Shown here: positions 50,934 through 59,325 of the stretch, one piece after another
Numbering within the stretch: position 1 is the stretch's first letter
Layout: each line of letters opens with the position of its first letter
NCBI GenBank assembly: GCA_964510855.1
Contig: CAZEDB010000009.1
Coordinates: forward strand, 1-64,000
Length of the DNA: 64,000 bases
Source of the DNA: UBA8828 sp964510855
Lineage (GTDB): Bacteria > Verrucomicrobiota > Verrucomicrobiia > Opitutales > UBA953
Direction: 5' to 3'
Notes under the pieces: generated by a model
What the model was told of the DNA's origin: nothing
The model's database searches: none
The model's input: only the letters and a program-made list of their open reading frames with translations
Translations under genes and position numbers: made by a program

Positions 50934-51632
50934 ATGAGACCCATGTTCACCATCAGTGCCGTTGTGCTTCTGCACCTCGGCGTCATTGCCGTCCTCGTCG
51001 GCGTTAACGGATGCCGGACTACTACCGGCTTCGAAAAACCCGGCGATCTTGCGGCTTATAACGGTACCGCCGTTAATCCGGGAGCTTCGGCTGGCCTCGA
51101 GCCAACTTCATTTAATGAAGTTCCCGTTGCCCAACCCGCGCCCGCTCCCGCGCCCGCATCGCGTGGCTCCAAGATGGGGTCAGGCGCAACCCATACCGTC
51201 GCTCGCGGTGATACCCTTTGGTCGGTATCCCGCCGTGAAGGTGTGAGCGTGCAACAACTTGCCAACGCCAATGGTTTGCAAGTTAACGCGGTGCTACGTG
51301 AAGGTCAGAAGTTAACCATCCCTTCTGCGAATGCGCCTTCAGGTGCACCTGCTGCTGCACCTCGTGCCTCAGCTTCCTCGACTGCAGCGTCCGCGCCTGC
51401 AACGCCCGCTGCGCCTCGCCCGAGTTTAACCGTCGATGCCGGTGGCTTTGGTGGTTTCGGTAATGCGGATCCTGCTGCAACACCTGCCGCAACTCCTGCT
51501 GCGCCTACTACCCCAGCACCTGCTGCGCCTACGGAGCCCACCCCGGCTGCCCCTACGCCTGCCGCCCCTGCACCTGCTCCCTCTACCTTATCTACGGGTG
51601 AGGCCGGCTTCGGTGGCTTTGGCGCCCGCTAA
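50934..51632 (+). CDS. LysM-domain lipoprotein with Ala/Pro-rich tail, in the dcw cluster
   Basis: Probable peptidoglycan-binding lipoprotein. From the ATG at 50934 it has a hydrophobic signal sequence ending in VGVNGC, a non-canonical but plausible lipobox; an Ala/Pro linker; one LysM domain (about 85-130: HTVARGDTLWSVSRREGVSV, ANGLQVNAVLREGQKLTIP); then about 110 residues of low-complexity Ala/Pro/Thr. Two glycine-rich GGFGGFG-like motifs end the repeats (AGGFGGFGN and AGFGGFGAR). No hydrolase domain is present. A TTG at 50886 that overlaps the murD stop is an alternative start. Its position between murD and ftsW suggests a septal role. Confidence 0.8.
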   Translation: MRPMFTISAVVLLHLGVIAVLVGVNGCRTTTGFEKPGDLAAYNGTAVNPGASAGLEPTSFNEVPVAQPAPAPAPASRGSKMGSGATHTVARGDTLWSVSRREGVSVQQLANANGLQVNAVLREGQKLTIPSANAPSGAPAAAPRASASSTAASAPATPAAPRPSLTVDAGGFGGFGNADPAATPAATPAAPTTPAPAAPTEPTPAAPTPAAPAPAPSTLSTGEAGFGGFGAR

Positions 51633-51642
51633 TTAAGTTCTG

Positions 51643-52863
51643 ATGCAGTTTAAGGCCGAGCAGCTCGGTGAGTCCGGAGGAAGTATCTTCCGGGCCACCC
51701 TGCTCGTGCCGCTGCTGGTTCTGCTCTTAACGCTTTTTGGTCTGATTGCCCTCTTCAGTGCGGGTTATTCGATGTCGCTACGCGAGCCGCTCGCAGCCGT
51801 AACCCGACAGGCCATCTACGTACCGATTGCCCTCTTGGCAGGGTGGCTCGCTTGGCGAATCGACTTAAATTGGCTCCGTACCTACCGCTACTGGATTTTA
51901 GGCATTGTCGTCGTCCTGCTCGCCCTCGCTCGGGTGCCTGGTATCGGACGGATGGTTAACGGTTCTTGGCGCTGGATTGATTTCGGATGGTTTCGTCTCC
52001 AGCCCTCTGACCTAGCAAAAGTTGTACTCGTGCTTTTAGTCGCCGATACGATTGCGCGAAATCAGCGTCGGATGCTGCCGCTTAAGGGTGATTTCTTTAA
52101 ACTAAGTTCAAAGCCACCCTATGTTTTAACGCCCGCCGCCTGGCTGGATTTAAAATCTGGTTATTTAATTCCCATGAGTTGGGCGGTTCTGCTCTGCGGT
52201 ATGATTGCCTTGGGTCCTGATTTAGGAACCCTCGTGCTCTGTGGGGCGGTTGCGCTCGCTATGGTCTTTGTTGGTCGGGCACGCTTTCGCTATTTAGCAG
52301 TTACCATCGTCGTCGCCATTGTCGGTTTTTACTGGCTGGTAGTCAATTGGCCTAGTCGCTTGCGCCGCTTCTTCTCCTTTCTTGATCCCGAAGGCAGGCA
52401 GATGGATGAGTCTTATCAGTTGTATCAAGGCATGCTGGCTTTTGCTTGCGGCGGAATTGGGGGCGTGGGTCCCGGTAACGGCTTACAGCAGCGCGCTTAC
52501 CTACCCGAGGCCCACACCGATTTCGTTTTTACGATTATTGGCGAAGAGTGGGGTTTAATTGCCACCGTGGGTGTGGCAGGAATTTATTTAGCAATTTTCT
52601 TGCTGATGTTAGGCGCCTTACGTCGTGCAACCGACCTTTTTCGTATGTCCTTAGCCTTGGGGTGCGTGCTCTTTATTACCCTGCAAGCCTTGGTAAACAT
52701 GTGTGTGGTTACGGGTCTCCTTCCCACTAAAGGTATCGCGCTTCCTTTTATTAGTTACGGGGGCACAAACCTGGTAGCTTCGGCTATCTTGGTGGGTTTA
52801 ATGCTTAATGCCGTACGCGATGATGGCCGTCCCGATATTCGCCCGGGCATGTTCCGCACATGA
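51643..52863 (+). CDS. ftsW: Peptidoglycan glycosyltransferase / lipid II polymerase FtsW
   Basis: SEDS-family polymerase working with FtsI at the septum. 406 residues, about ten membrane helices. Conserved blocks: GSWRWIDFGWFRLQPSDLAKVVLVL, cited as positions about 107-131 with QPSDLAK core; LGPDLGTLVLC; the periplasmic HTDFVFTIIGEEWG; and LPFISYGGTNLVASA. An insertion (about 150-175, PLKGDFFKLSSKPPYVLTPA) between helices is not usual in E. coli FtsW. It overlaps murG by 4 bases. Confidence 0.93.
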   Translation: MQFKAEQLGESGGSIFRATLLVPLLVLLLTLFGLIALFSAGYSMSLREPLAAVTRQAIYVPIALLAGWLAWRIDLNWLRTYRYWILGIVVVLLALARVPGIGRMVNGSWRWIDFGWFRLQPSDLAKVVLVLLVADTIARNQRRMLPLKGDFFKLSSKPPYVLTPAAWLDLKSGYLIPMSWAVLLCGMIALGPDLGTLVLCGAVALAMVFVGRARFRYLAVTIVVAIVGFYWLVVNWPSRLRRFFSFLDPEGRQMDESYQLYQGMLAFACGGIGGVGPGNGLQQRAYLPEAHTDFVFTIIGEEWGLIATVGVAGIYLAIFLLMLGALRRATDLFRMSLALGCVLFITLQALVNMCVVTGLLPTKGIALPFISYGGTNLVASAILVGLMLNAVRDDGRPDIRPGMFRT

Positions 52864-53945
52864 GTCGCGTCCTTCTAGTTTGTGGAGGCACCGGCGGGCA
52901 TCTGGCTCCGGGTATTGCTTTAGCCGAAGCCTTAGACGCACGTGGCGTGAGACCCCTGCTACTTGTAAGCGGCAAATCCGTTGATGCACAAATGCTTGCC
53001 CGCTACCCACGATTAGCCTTTCGGCGTGGTTGGGGTCGACCTTGGGCGGGCGGGCTTTTAGGTAAGCTCACTTTTTTTGCGGTCGGTGCACTCGCTATGC
53101 TGGATTCGCTTTGGCTGCTGCTTAGTCGTCGCCCGCGTTGTCTGGTATGCTTCGGCGGTTATCTTTCCTTGGCTCCTGCGTTGGTCGCTCGGGTATTAGG
53201 TATTCCCATTCATCTTCACGAGGCGAATCAAGTTCCCGGCAAAGCCGTCCGTCTGCTAGCACGTCTTGCCACTACCGTCCATCTTCCACCCGGCGTTAAT
53301 TTATCAGGTTTGCCTTTTGCTCGCCTACGCACCGGCGGATTTCCGCTGCGAAAAGAAATCATTCTGCGTTCTCGCGCTGAGGCGCGTGCCGCGATGGGGC
53401 TCCCCGTTTCGGGTCGGTGTCTGCTCGTAATGGGTGGGAGTCAGGGGGCATTAGTTTTGACCCAGTGGGCGCAGAAATGTTGGCCCCAGCTCGCCGCCCA
53501 AGGTCATCACCTGCTTTGTTTAACCGGGCCCAACGGCAGGGCAGCGACCGACATTCTGGGCAATGCCGTGGCGCACTATTTACCTTTTTGCGACCGCATG
53601 GCGGATGCTTACGGCGCGTCGGATTTAGCGGTAACCCGCGCTGGGGCAGGTACCTTGGCGGAACTCGCTGCCTGTGGTTTGCCCGCCCTGCTCGTACCTT
53701 TGCCTTCGGCTGCAGATGATCACCAAACCGCCAACGCGCGGGCACGGGAACGTCAAGGTGCGGCCCGTCTATGTGCCGAGCGTGATTTACCTCAGCTCGA
53801 TATCGGTTCCTTGCTGGCTGATGACGCTAGTTTGGCTGCGCTCCGCGAAGGTGCTAAACGGGCTCACGCCGATAATGGTTGGGAGAATTTAGTTCAGGAA
53901 GTGATGCACCATATACCTAAACTGCGAGAGGATGTTCGCTCATGA
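52860..53945 (+). CDS. murG: UDP-N-acetylglucosamine--N-acetylmuramyl-(pentapeptide) pyrophosphoryl-undecaprenol GlcNAc transferase
   Basis: Makes lipid II from lipid I at the inner face of the membrane. 361 residues with the glycine-rich CGGTGGHLAPGIALAEAL (about 8-25), VCFGGYLSLAPAL, PIHLHEANQVPGKAVRLLAR, VMGGSQGAL, and the UDP-GlcNAc site AVTRAGAGTLAELAACGLPALLVPLP (SRAGAGT-type with Thr for Ser) followed by DDHQTANAR. It overlaps ftsW and the murCB gene by 4 bases. Confidence 0.93.
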   Translation: MSRVLLVCGGTGGHLAPGIALAEALDARGVRPLLLVSGKSVDAQMLARYPRLAFRRGWGRPWAGGLLGKLTFFAVGALAMLDSLWLLLSRRPRCLVCFGGYLSLAPALVARVLGIPIHLHEANQVPGKAVRLLARLATTVHLPPGVNLSGLPFARLRTGGFPLRKEIILRSRAEARAAMGLPVSGRCLLVMGGSQGALVLTQWAQKCWPQLAAQGHHLLCLTGPNGRAATDILGNAVAHYLPFCDRMADAYGASDLAVTRAGAGTLAELAACGLPALLVPLPSAADDHQTANARARERQGAARLCAERDLPQLDIGSLLADDASLAALREGAKRAHADNGWENLVQEVMHHIPKLREDVRS

Positions 53946-56203
53946 ACGCCGTTTTGCCTAGCTATTGGATGTTGGGTGCGAATGGCATGGGCATGGGGCC
54001 ACTTGCCCTTTATCTTAAAGCTTCAGGGGCTTCGGTTTGTGCCTGGGATGACGCTTCGCGCGGTCCGATGCGGGCTTTACTCCAAGCCGCCGAGATTCCT
54101 TTTACCCAAAATCCTTGGGCGTCGGGTCATCGTCCAACCCTCGTTGGTCACTCTTCGGCGATTCGCCCTGGGCATCCTTTACGTACGGTGGCTACCACTC
54201 ACGGTGCGGAATTGGTTCGTCGGGGAGAATTACTGGCCCGCGTAGCGTCGACTAAAAAGCTGGTCGCGATTTGCGGTAGTCACGGCAAAACCACTACCTG
54301 TGGACTGGTCATTGCAGCTTTAGAAGCTGCGGGCGCAGATTTTGGCCACGTTTTAGGCGGGCTCTTTCGTGATGCCACACAATCACCCGCGCGCGCTTCT
54401 ACAGGTCCTTGGTTAGTAGCTGAAGTAGATGAAAGTGATGGTACGATCGGAGCCTTTTCACCCGAGATAACGGTAGCGGTTAACTTAGACTGGGATCATC
54501 CCGATTACTATCGCACGGAAGCCGACCTTGAGCAGGTTTTTGCCCATCTTTTTAAACGTACGCGGAGTTTAATTTTAATTCCGGTTGGCAATGAGCGCTT
54601 AAGTCGCTTGTGCCAAGGTTGTACCGCCAAGGTCATGACGGTTGGTCCGGGCGGCGATTTTGATATTCAAGATATTGGGAGTACTTCCGCACATTCTGAA
54701 GTTGCACTCGCAGGTCAATGGTCAGCCCAACGCTATCACTTGCCAGTTGTGGGTGCCTTTAATCGGAGTAATGCAGGCTTCGCTCTTGCGGTCGCTTGGC
54801 AAGTAGCGGGTCGGCTCGGAGCTGAACCCCTTGGGCGTTGGTCCGGTATTCGCCGTCGGCAAGATATCCTTTTAGAACAGCCCGGTTTGCGTGTGGTGGC
54901 GGATTATGCCCACCACCCAACCGAAATTGCCGCGCTCTTAGGGTGGTTACGCGAGACTTCAACAGGTCACCTCGTGATTGTCTTTCAACCGCATCGTCAT
55001 ACCCGAACGCGTCAGTATGCCCAAGCTTTCCGAGAGGCTTTAAGTTTGGCCGATCGAGTTTTGCTTCTCCCAGTCTATGCTGCAGGTGAGGCTTGGGTTG
55101 AAGGAGGAACTTCCGATTACCTCATGCCTGCGAGTCAGGATAAATTCACCCTCCTCGCTGATCGCCGAAAGCTCTTAACCCAATTGCGCCAAGCTATAGC
55201 AGGTAAAGAGGCTACGGTAGCGTTCGTCGGGGCAGGGGATGTTGATCTTGAAGCCCGTGCCTTTGCGCGAGAAGAGGCCGATCTTGAGAGCTTCACCCGC
55301 GGTCGTCTTTCTGCTGCTACAGTTTTGCGTCGGCATGAGCCCTTAGCGCGTCATGTGACGCTAGGGTTGGGCGGTTCAGCTGCTTGGTATGCAGAACCCG
55401 CCGACCGTCATGACACCTCCGAACTTTTAAATGCAGCGCGCGCGCTTGGGTTGCCGGTTTTTGTGCTGGGTCGCGGTTCTAATTTACTAGTCCCTGATGA
55501 AGGTTATGCCGGCCTTGTCTTACACCCCGCGGGCGCTTTCTGGACAGGGATTGAGGCCTTGGGTAATAACCATTTTCGAGTCGGCGGGGGTGTGCGTCTG
55601 AAAGAACTTTGCGGTCATGCTGCCCGACTCGGCATTTCTGGGTTTGAATTTCTCGAGGGAATTCCTGGGACGATTGGGGGCTCGCTCCGCATGAATGCAG
55701 GCGCGATGGGGTCTTGGATTTTTGACCGAGTTGTTAGTCTGACTTGGCTGGATGCGCAGGGCATCCAACACGAAGCTTTGCGCGCTGAGATTGAGGCGGG
55801 TTATCGCGATTGCCCACGTTTGCATAATACGGTGGTATTGAGTGCAGTTTTAGCCGGCGAGGGTGAGCCAGGTCCCGCTGCGGTACGCGCCACGATGGAA
55901 AGTTTTGCTCAGCGCCGACGGGCCAGTCAGCCGCGCGACCCGAGTGCGGGTTGTGTTTTCCGTAATCCCGAGGCCGCTAAAGCTGGCGCGCTGATTGATG
56001 CGGCTGGACTTAAAGATTCCGTTGTTGGGGCGGCGCGCGTATCTCCCATCCACGCCAATTTCATCGTCAACACGGGCGAAGCTACCGCCGCTGATGTTAT
56101 TACCCTCATGCGTCGGGTGCGTGCTCAGGTTCGTGAGCAAGCTGGGGTTACGCTTGAGCCGGAAATTCTTTTGTTAGGTAAAACGTGGGAGGAAGTTTTA
56201 TGA
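53942..56203 (+). CDS. murC/murB: Bifunctional MurC-MurB fusion: UDP-MurNAc--L-alanine ligase and UDP-MurNAc dehydrogenase
   Basis: Single 753-residue polypeptide. Residues 1-455 are MurC: N-terminal Rossmann block GANGMGMGPLALYL, ATP site CGSHGKTTTCG, EVDESDGTIG, NLDWDHPDYY, and VVADYAHHPTEIAALL. Residues about 460-753 are MurB: HVTLGLGGSAAWYAEPADR, FVLGRGSNLL, FLEGIPGTIGGSLRMNAGAMG, SAGCVFRNP (Cys where many MurB enzymes have the proton-donor Ser) and the EPEILLLG end. Both halves look complete. The order in the polypeptide reverses the pathway order (MurB precedes MurC). It overlaps ddl by 4 bases. Confidence 0.92.
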   Translation: MNAVLPSYWMLGANGMGMGPLALYLKASGASVCAWDDASRGPMRALLQAAEIPFTQNPWASGHRPTLVGHSSAIRPGHPLRTVATTHGAELVRRGELLARVASTKKLVAICGSHGKTTTCGLVIAALEAAGADFGHVLGGLFRDATQSPARASTGPWLVAEVDESDGTIGAFSPEITVAVNLDWDHPDYYRTEADLEQVFAHLFKRTRSLILIPVGNERLSRLCQGCTAKVMTVGPGGDFDIQDIGSTSAHSEVALAGQWSAQRYHLPVVGAFNRSNAGFALAVAWQVAGRLGAEPLGRWSGIRRRQDILLEQPGLRVVADYAHHPTEIAALLGWLRETSTGHLVIVFQPHRHTRTRQYAQAFREALSLADRVLLLPVYAAGEAWVEGGTSDYLMPASQDKFTLLADRRKLLTQLRQAIAGKEATVAFVGAGDVDLEARAFAREEADLESFTRGRLSAATVLRRHEPLARHVTLGLGGSAAWYAEPADRHDTSELLNAARALGLPVFVLGRGSNLLVPDEGYAGLVLHPAGAFWTGIEALGNNHFRVGGGVRLKELCGHAARLGISGFEFLEGIPGTIGGSLRMNAGAMGSWIFDRVVSLTWLDAQGIQHEALRAEIEAGYRDCPRLHNTVVLSAVLAGEGEPGPAAVRATMESFAQRRRASQPRDPSAGCVFRNPEAAKAGALIDAAGLKDSVVGAARVSPIHANFIVNTGEATAADVITLMRRVRAQVREQAGVTLEPEILLLGKTWEEVL

Positions 56204-57111
56204 TCTCATTTGAAATCATTATTCTATGCGGCGGTCGCTCCTCGGAACGTGAGGTTTCGTTACGCTCAGGTCAGGCCGTTGCGAAAGCGTTGCCGCAGGC
56301 ACGTCTGGTGGTTTTAGAACACGATGCCTTACCTGATTGGATTAACCCCAATGCGCATGTGGTTTTACCCATGATGCACGGCGGATGGGGCGAAGGGGGT
56401 GGCTTGCAGGCGGCTTTAGAAGCTCGCGGGATTCATTATGCAGGATCCGATGCTGCCGCCAGCCGCCTGTGTATGGACAAGGTGGCAACCAAGGCTCGGT
56501 TGCGCGCCGCTGGTTTACCGGTTGCAGCGGAGGTTACCTTTAACGCCGACCAGCCTCCCTTGGCTCGCGAGGTGATTGCGACCTTGGGTAAGGATTTGTT
56601 TATCAAGCCCGCCGACCAGGGTAGCAGTGTCGGACTCCAGCACGTTTCGGGTGAAGCCGAATTAATCAAGGCGCTCACGCAACTTCCGACCCCGGGTCGT
56701 TGGATGGTTGAGCCGATGTTAGTTGGACGAGAATTAACCGTAGGCTTGCTCCACGGGCGTGCCCTCGGGGTGGTTGAAATTGTCGCCGAAGGCGGAGTCT
56801 ATGATTACCGCAGTAAATACACCCCCGGAGGTTCGCACCATATTGCCCCTGCCGTACTTACCGCCGCTACCCAAACCGCCCTTGTCGCCGCGGCCGAGGC
56901 TGCCTTCGCCGCTTGTGGTTGTCGTGATGTCGCCCGGGTCGATGTCATTCTCGCTTCCGACCAACAGTTTCACTTACTAGAAATCAACACCCTCCCCGGT
57001 ATGACCGAGCTAAGTTTGCTTCCTGATAGTGCCCGTTGTGTCGGACTCGACTACGCTGCCTTAGCTCAAGCCCTCATCCAACCCGCCCTCACTCGGGCCG
57101 CTCAATCCTAA
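56200..57111 (+). CDS. ddl: D-alanine--D-alanine ligase
   Basis: Produces D-Ala-D-Ala for MurF. About 303 residues. ATP-grasp features: LCGGRSSEREVSLRSG near the start, VVLPMMHGGWGEGGGLQAAL, YAGSDAAASRLCMDKVATK, IKPADQGSSVGL, YDYRSKYTPGGSHHIAPA, and the C-terminal LLEINTLPGMTELSLLPDS. The start at ATG 56200 has a good GGAGGAAG ribosome-binding site 5-12 bases upstream and overlaps the murCB stop (ATGA). The GTG at 56185 is a less likely alternative. Confidence 0.93.
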   Translation: MISFEIIILCGGRSSEREVSLRSGQAVAKALPQARLVVLEHDALPDWINPNAHVVLPMMHGGWGEGGGLQAALEARGIHYAGSDAAASRLCMDKVATKARLRAAGLPVAAEVTFNADQPPLAREVIATLGKDLFIKPADQGSSVGLQHVSGEAELIKALTQLPTPGRWMVEPMLVGRELTVGLLHGRALGVVEIVAEGGVYDYRSKYTPGGSHHIAPAVLTAATQTALVAAAEAAFAACGCRDVARVDVILASDQQFHLLEINTLPGMTELSLLPDSARCVGLDYAALAQALIQPALTRAAQS

Positions 57112-58088
57112 TGCTGCGCACCTTGAAACGCTGGTTAGGCATTCGTGCTGCGGCTGATAACGCACGCGCGGATGATCGTGATTGGAGAAAACTCATCCCT
57201 CAAGATGTCCATCGCCTACCAACGGGTAGAACTGGGCGGCGACGCGCGGCTCGGTCCTGGGTTTCGAGTGTGCTGGTCTTAGGCTCGCTCGGTGCCCTGG
57301 TGGCCTTACTCTGGTTCGCTCTCGAGGACATGCCTCTGGGGGGAAGTCAGGCCAACAAAACTTTGAAAGTTCGGACCGATGGGTTCCTTAACGCCGCTGA
57401 TTTACGTCCGGTAGTTTTCCCTGTTACCCAGCCCGAGGGCTTAGATGTCGCTGCGTTACGTACTGTCTTAGAATCCGACCGTCAGGTGCTGAGTGCTCGG
57501 GTACGTCGCCTCGCTGATGGTGTCCTAGATATTGAATTACGTGAGCGTCTTGCCGTAGCACGACTCGACGTCACCACGCCCGGAGTAACCGGCTGGCAAT
57601 TGTTAGGCGCTGATGGCGTTCCTTTTGCGGGGCGAGGGTATCCTGCTCCGGCGGTACGTAATTTGCCTGTGATTCGAGACTTACCTGAAGCTTCTGAGGG
57701 CGGCACGCAACGCAGTGCAGGCTTAGAATTAGTTGCGACATTTTTAACCGCTGCGAAAGCTTCTTATCCTCAGCTTCATGCTGAGTGGCAGGCTATTTCG
57801 CTTCGCGATGCCTTTGATGGTCGTCCCGAGATTCCTGGTGCGGTTATGCGGGTTCAACTCCGGCCTTCATCCCAGCCGGCAGACCGACCTGCACTTACAG
57901 AAGTAGTTTTCTCGGCTGCAGAATGGGCTCGTGAACTTCCCGTGCTTGCGGGCTTAGGCGTTGATGAACGCCTCCGTGCTGCGGGTATGAATGCCCCCGC
58001 TTACGTGCTAAAACTTCATATTCGCAACCGATCCCAACCTGGAACTGTTACCATGGAACCTCGCCTTGTGCCCGCCGTTACCCGATGA
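57111..58088 (+). CDS. ftsQ: FtsQ/DivIB-like cell division protein
   Basis: Bitopic divisome protein. About 325 residues from the ATG that shares one base with the ddl stop (TAATG). The basic N-terminal cytoplasmic part (RRRAARSWV) is followed by a membrane helix (about 51-73), a POTRA-like domain (about 88-170, with VLSARVRRLADGVLDIELRE and LAVARLD) and a beta domain. Residues 170 onward are divergent. The assignment rests on order (ddl-ftsQ-ftsA) and topology, supported by the POTRA pattern. Confidence 0.8.
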   Translation: MLRTLKRWLGIRAAADNARADDRDWRKLIPQDVHRLPTGRTGRRRAARSWVSSVLVLGSLGALVALLWFALEDMPLGGSQANKTLKVRTDGFLNAADLRPVVFPVTQPEGLDVAALRTVLESDRQVLSARVRRLADGVLDIELRERLAVARLDVTTPGVTGWQLLGADGVPFAGRGYPAPAVRNLPVIRDLPEASEGGTQRSAGLELVATFLTAAKASYPQLHAEWQAISLRDAFDGRPEIPGAVMRVQLRPSSQPADRPALTEVVFSAAEWARELPVLAGLGVDERLRAAGMNAPAYVLKLHIRNRSQPGTVTMEPRLVPAVTR

Positions 58089-59323
58089 GTCAAAAATCTA
58101 TCATTCGTCCTTCACGTACCATTGCTGCCATTGATATTGGCACGCAAAAGATCGTGGTCTTAGTTGGCCAAGTGATTGACCGCCGCGTGCGTTTACTCGG
58201 CATGGGTGAGCGTCGTACCGAAGGCGTGGTTAAGGGTGTGGTCGAAGATTTAGACCGACTCCATGAGTGTGTTCACCATGCGGTGGCTGATGCGGAGCGA
58301 ACCTCGGGTGTGAGTTTACATGAAGTCTATGCCTCGGTAAATGGACCCCAAGTCGATGGTAGTCGGGTTAAAGGTATGGTGCCGGTGCCTGGACGTGACC
58401 GCCGAGTCACCGCTGCGGATTTCGAGCAAGCGGTAGCTTCAGCCAAACGCATTGAGCCTCCCCCCGGGCGACTCACTTTGCTTTATATGGCTCAGCCGAC
58501 TTTGCTCGATGGTATCGCGGTGGCTAATCCCGTCGGTATGACAGGTGAAAAAGTTGAGGTAAACTTCTGGCGGGTCACGAATGAAGAAGGTTCCCTGCGT
58601 CAACGCGTCGCGATGCTCAATGGTATGAGTCTTAAGATGCGTGATTTCTTACTTGGGAGCCATGCCTCAGCCTGTTCCGTAGCCGCTGAAGGTGATAAGC
58701 GCACGGGTTGCCTCGTGGTAGATTGTGGCGCCGGCACCACTTCGTGGATTCTTTATTACCGCGAACATATTTTATGCGCCGGCTGTATTCCGGTTGGTGG
58801 CGAACATGTTACCAACGACCTGTGTTCAGCTTTAAGGGTGCGACGTGACGTAGCTGAAGATTTGAAATTACGCTTTGCCTCAGCTTTGCACCGTCCCGAC
58901 GACGCCAATAAAAGTATTCTGCGGGATGATCCCGGGGGCTCAGGTCTACAGTTTAATCGCGGTACGCTTAACTTGGTGGCCTCGGTGCGGATGCGCGAGT
59001 TGCTTGAGTTAGTCCGGCAAGACGTGGAAGCCCGGGTGCGCCAAATCTTTGGTCGTGATGTGACCTTAAGTTCCTCATTCTTACCTTCGGGCATTTTACT
59101 TACGGGGGGTGCAGCTCAGTTGGCCGACCTACCCGAGGCGGCGACCGAAGTCTTCCAACTTCCCGCCCGACTTGCCTTGCCCGCCACCGAGGCGCCTGAA
59201 TTACGTAAGCCCGAGTATGCCTGTGTCTTAGGGATTATGGCGGCAGCCTTAGTAAATGAAGCCCCGCCGCAACGTAAGCCCAGAGGTCTCTGGGCCCAAT
59301 TACGCGCTCTGCTGCGCTTCTAG
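58085..59323 (+). CDS. ftsA: Cell division protein FtsA
   Basis: Actin-like protein tethering FtsZ to the membrane. 412 residues: phosphate-1 block AAIDIGTQKIVVLVGQV, the 1C subdomain (about 85-165), phosphate-2 CLVVDCGAGTTSWILY, IPVGGEHVTNDLC, adenosine block GILLTGGAAQLADLPE, and the C-terminal amphipathic membrane-targeting helix PRGLWAQLRALLRF. All expected ATP-site blocks are present. It overlaps ftsQ by 4 bases and precedes ftsZ by 2 bases. Confidence 0.92.
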   Translation: MSQKSIIRPSRTIAAIDIGTQKIVVLVGQVIDRRVRLLGMGERRTEGVVKGVVEDLDRLHECVHHAVADAERTSGVSLHEVYASVNGPQVDGSRVKGMVPVPGRDRRVTAADFEQAVASAKRIEPPPGRLTLLYMAQPTLLDGIAVANPVGMTGEKVEVNFWRVTNEEGSLRQRVAMLNGMSLKMRDFLLGSHASACSVAAEGDKRTGCLVVDCGAGTTSWILYYREHILCAGCIPVGGEHVTNDLCSALRVRRDVAEDLKLRFASALHRPDDANKSILRDDPGGSGLQFNRGTLNLVASVRMRELLELVRQDVEARVRQIFGRDVTLSSSFLPSGILLTGGAAQLADLPEAATEVFQLPARLALPATEAPELRKPEYACVLGIMAAALVNEAPPQRKPRGLWAQLRALLRF

Positions 59324-59325
59324 TC

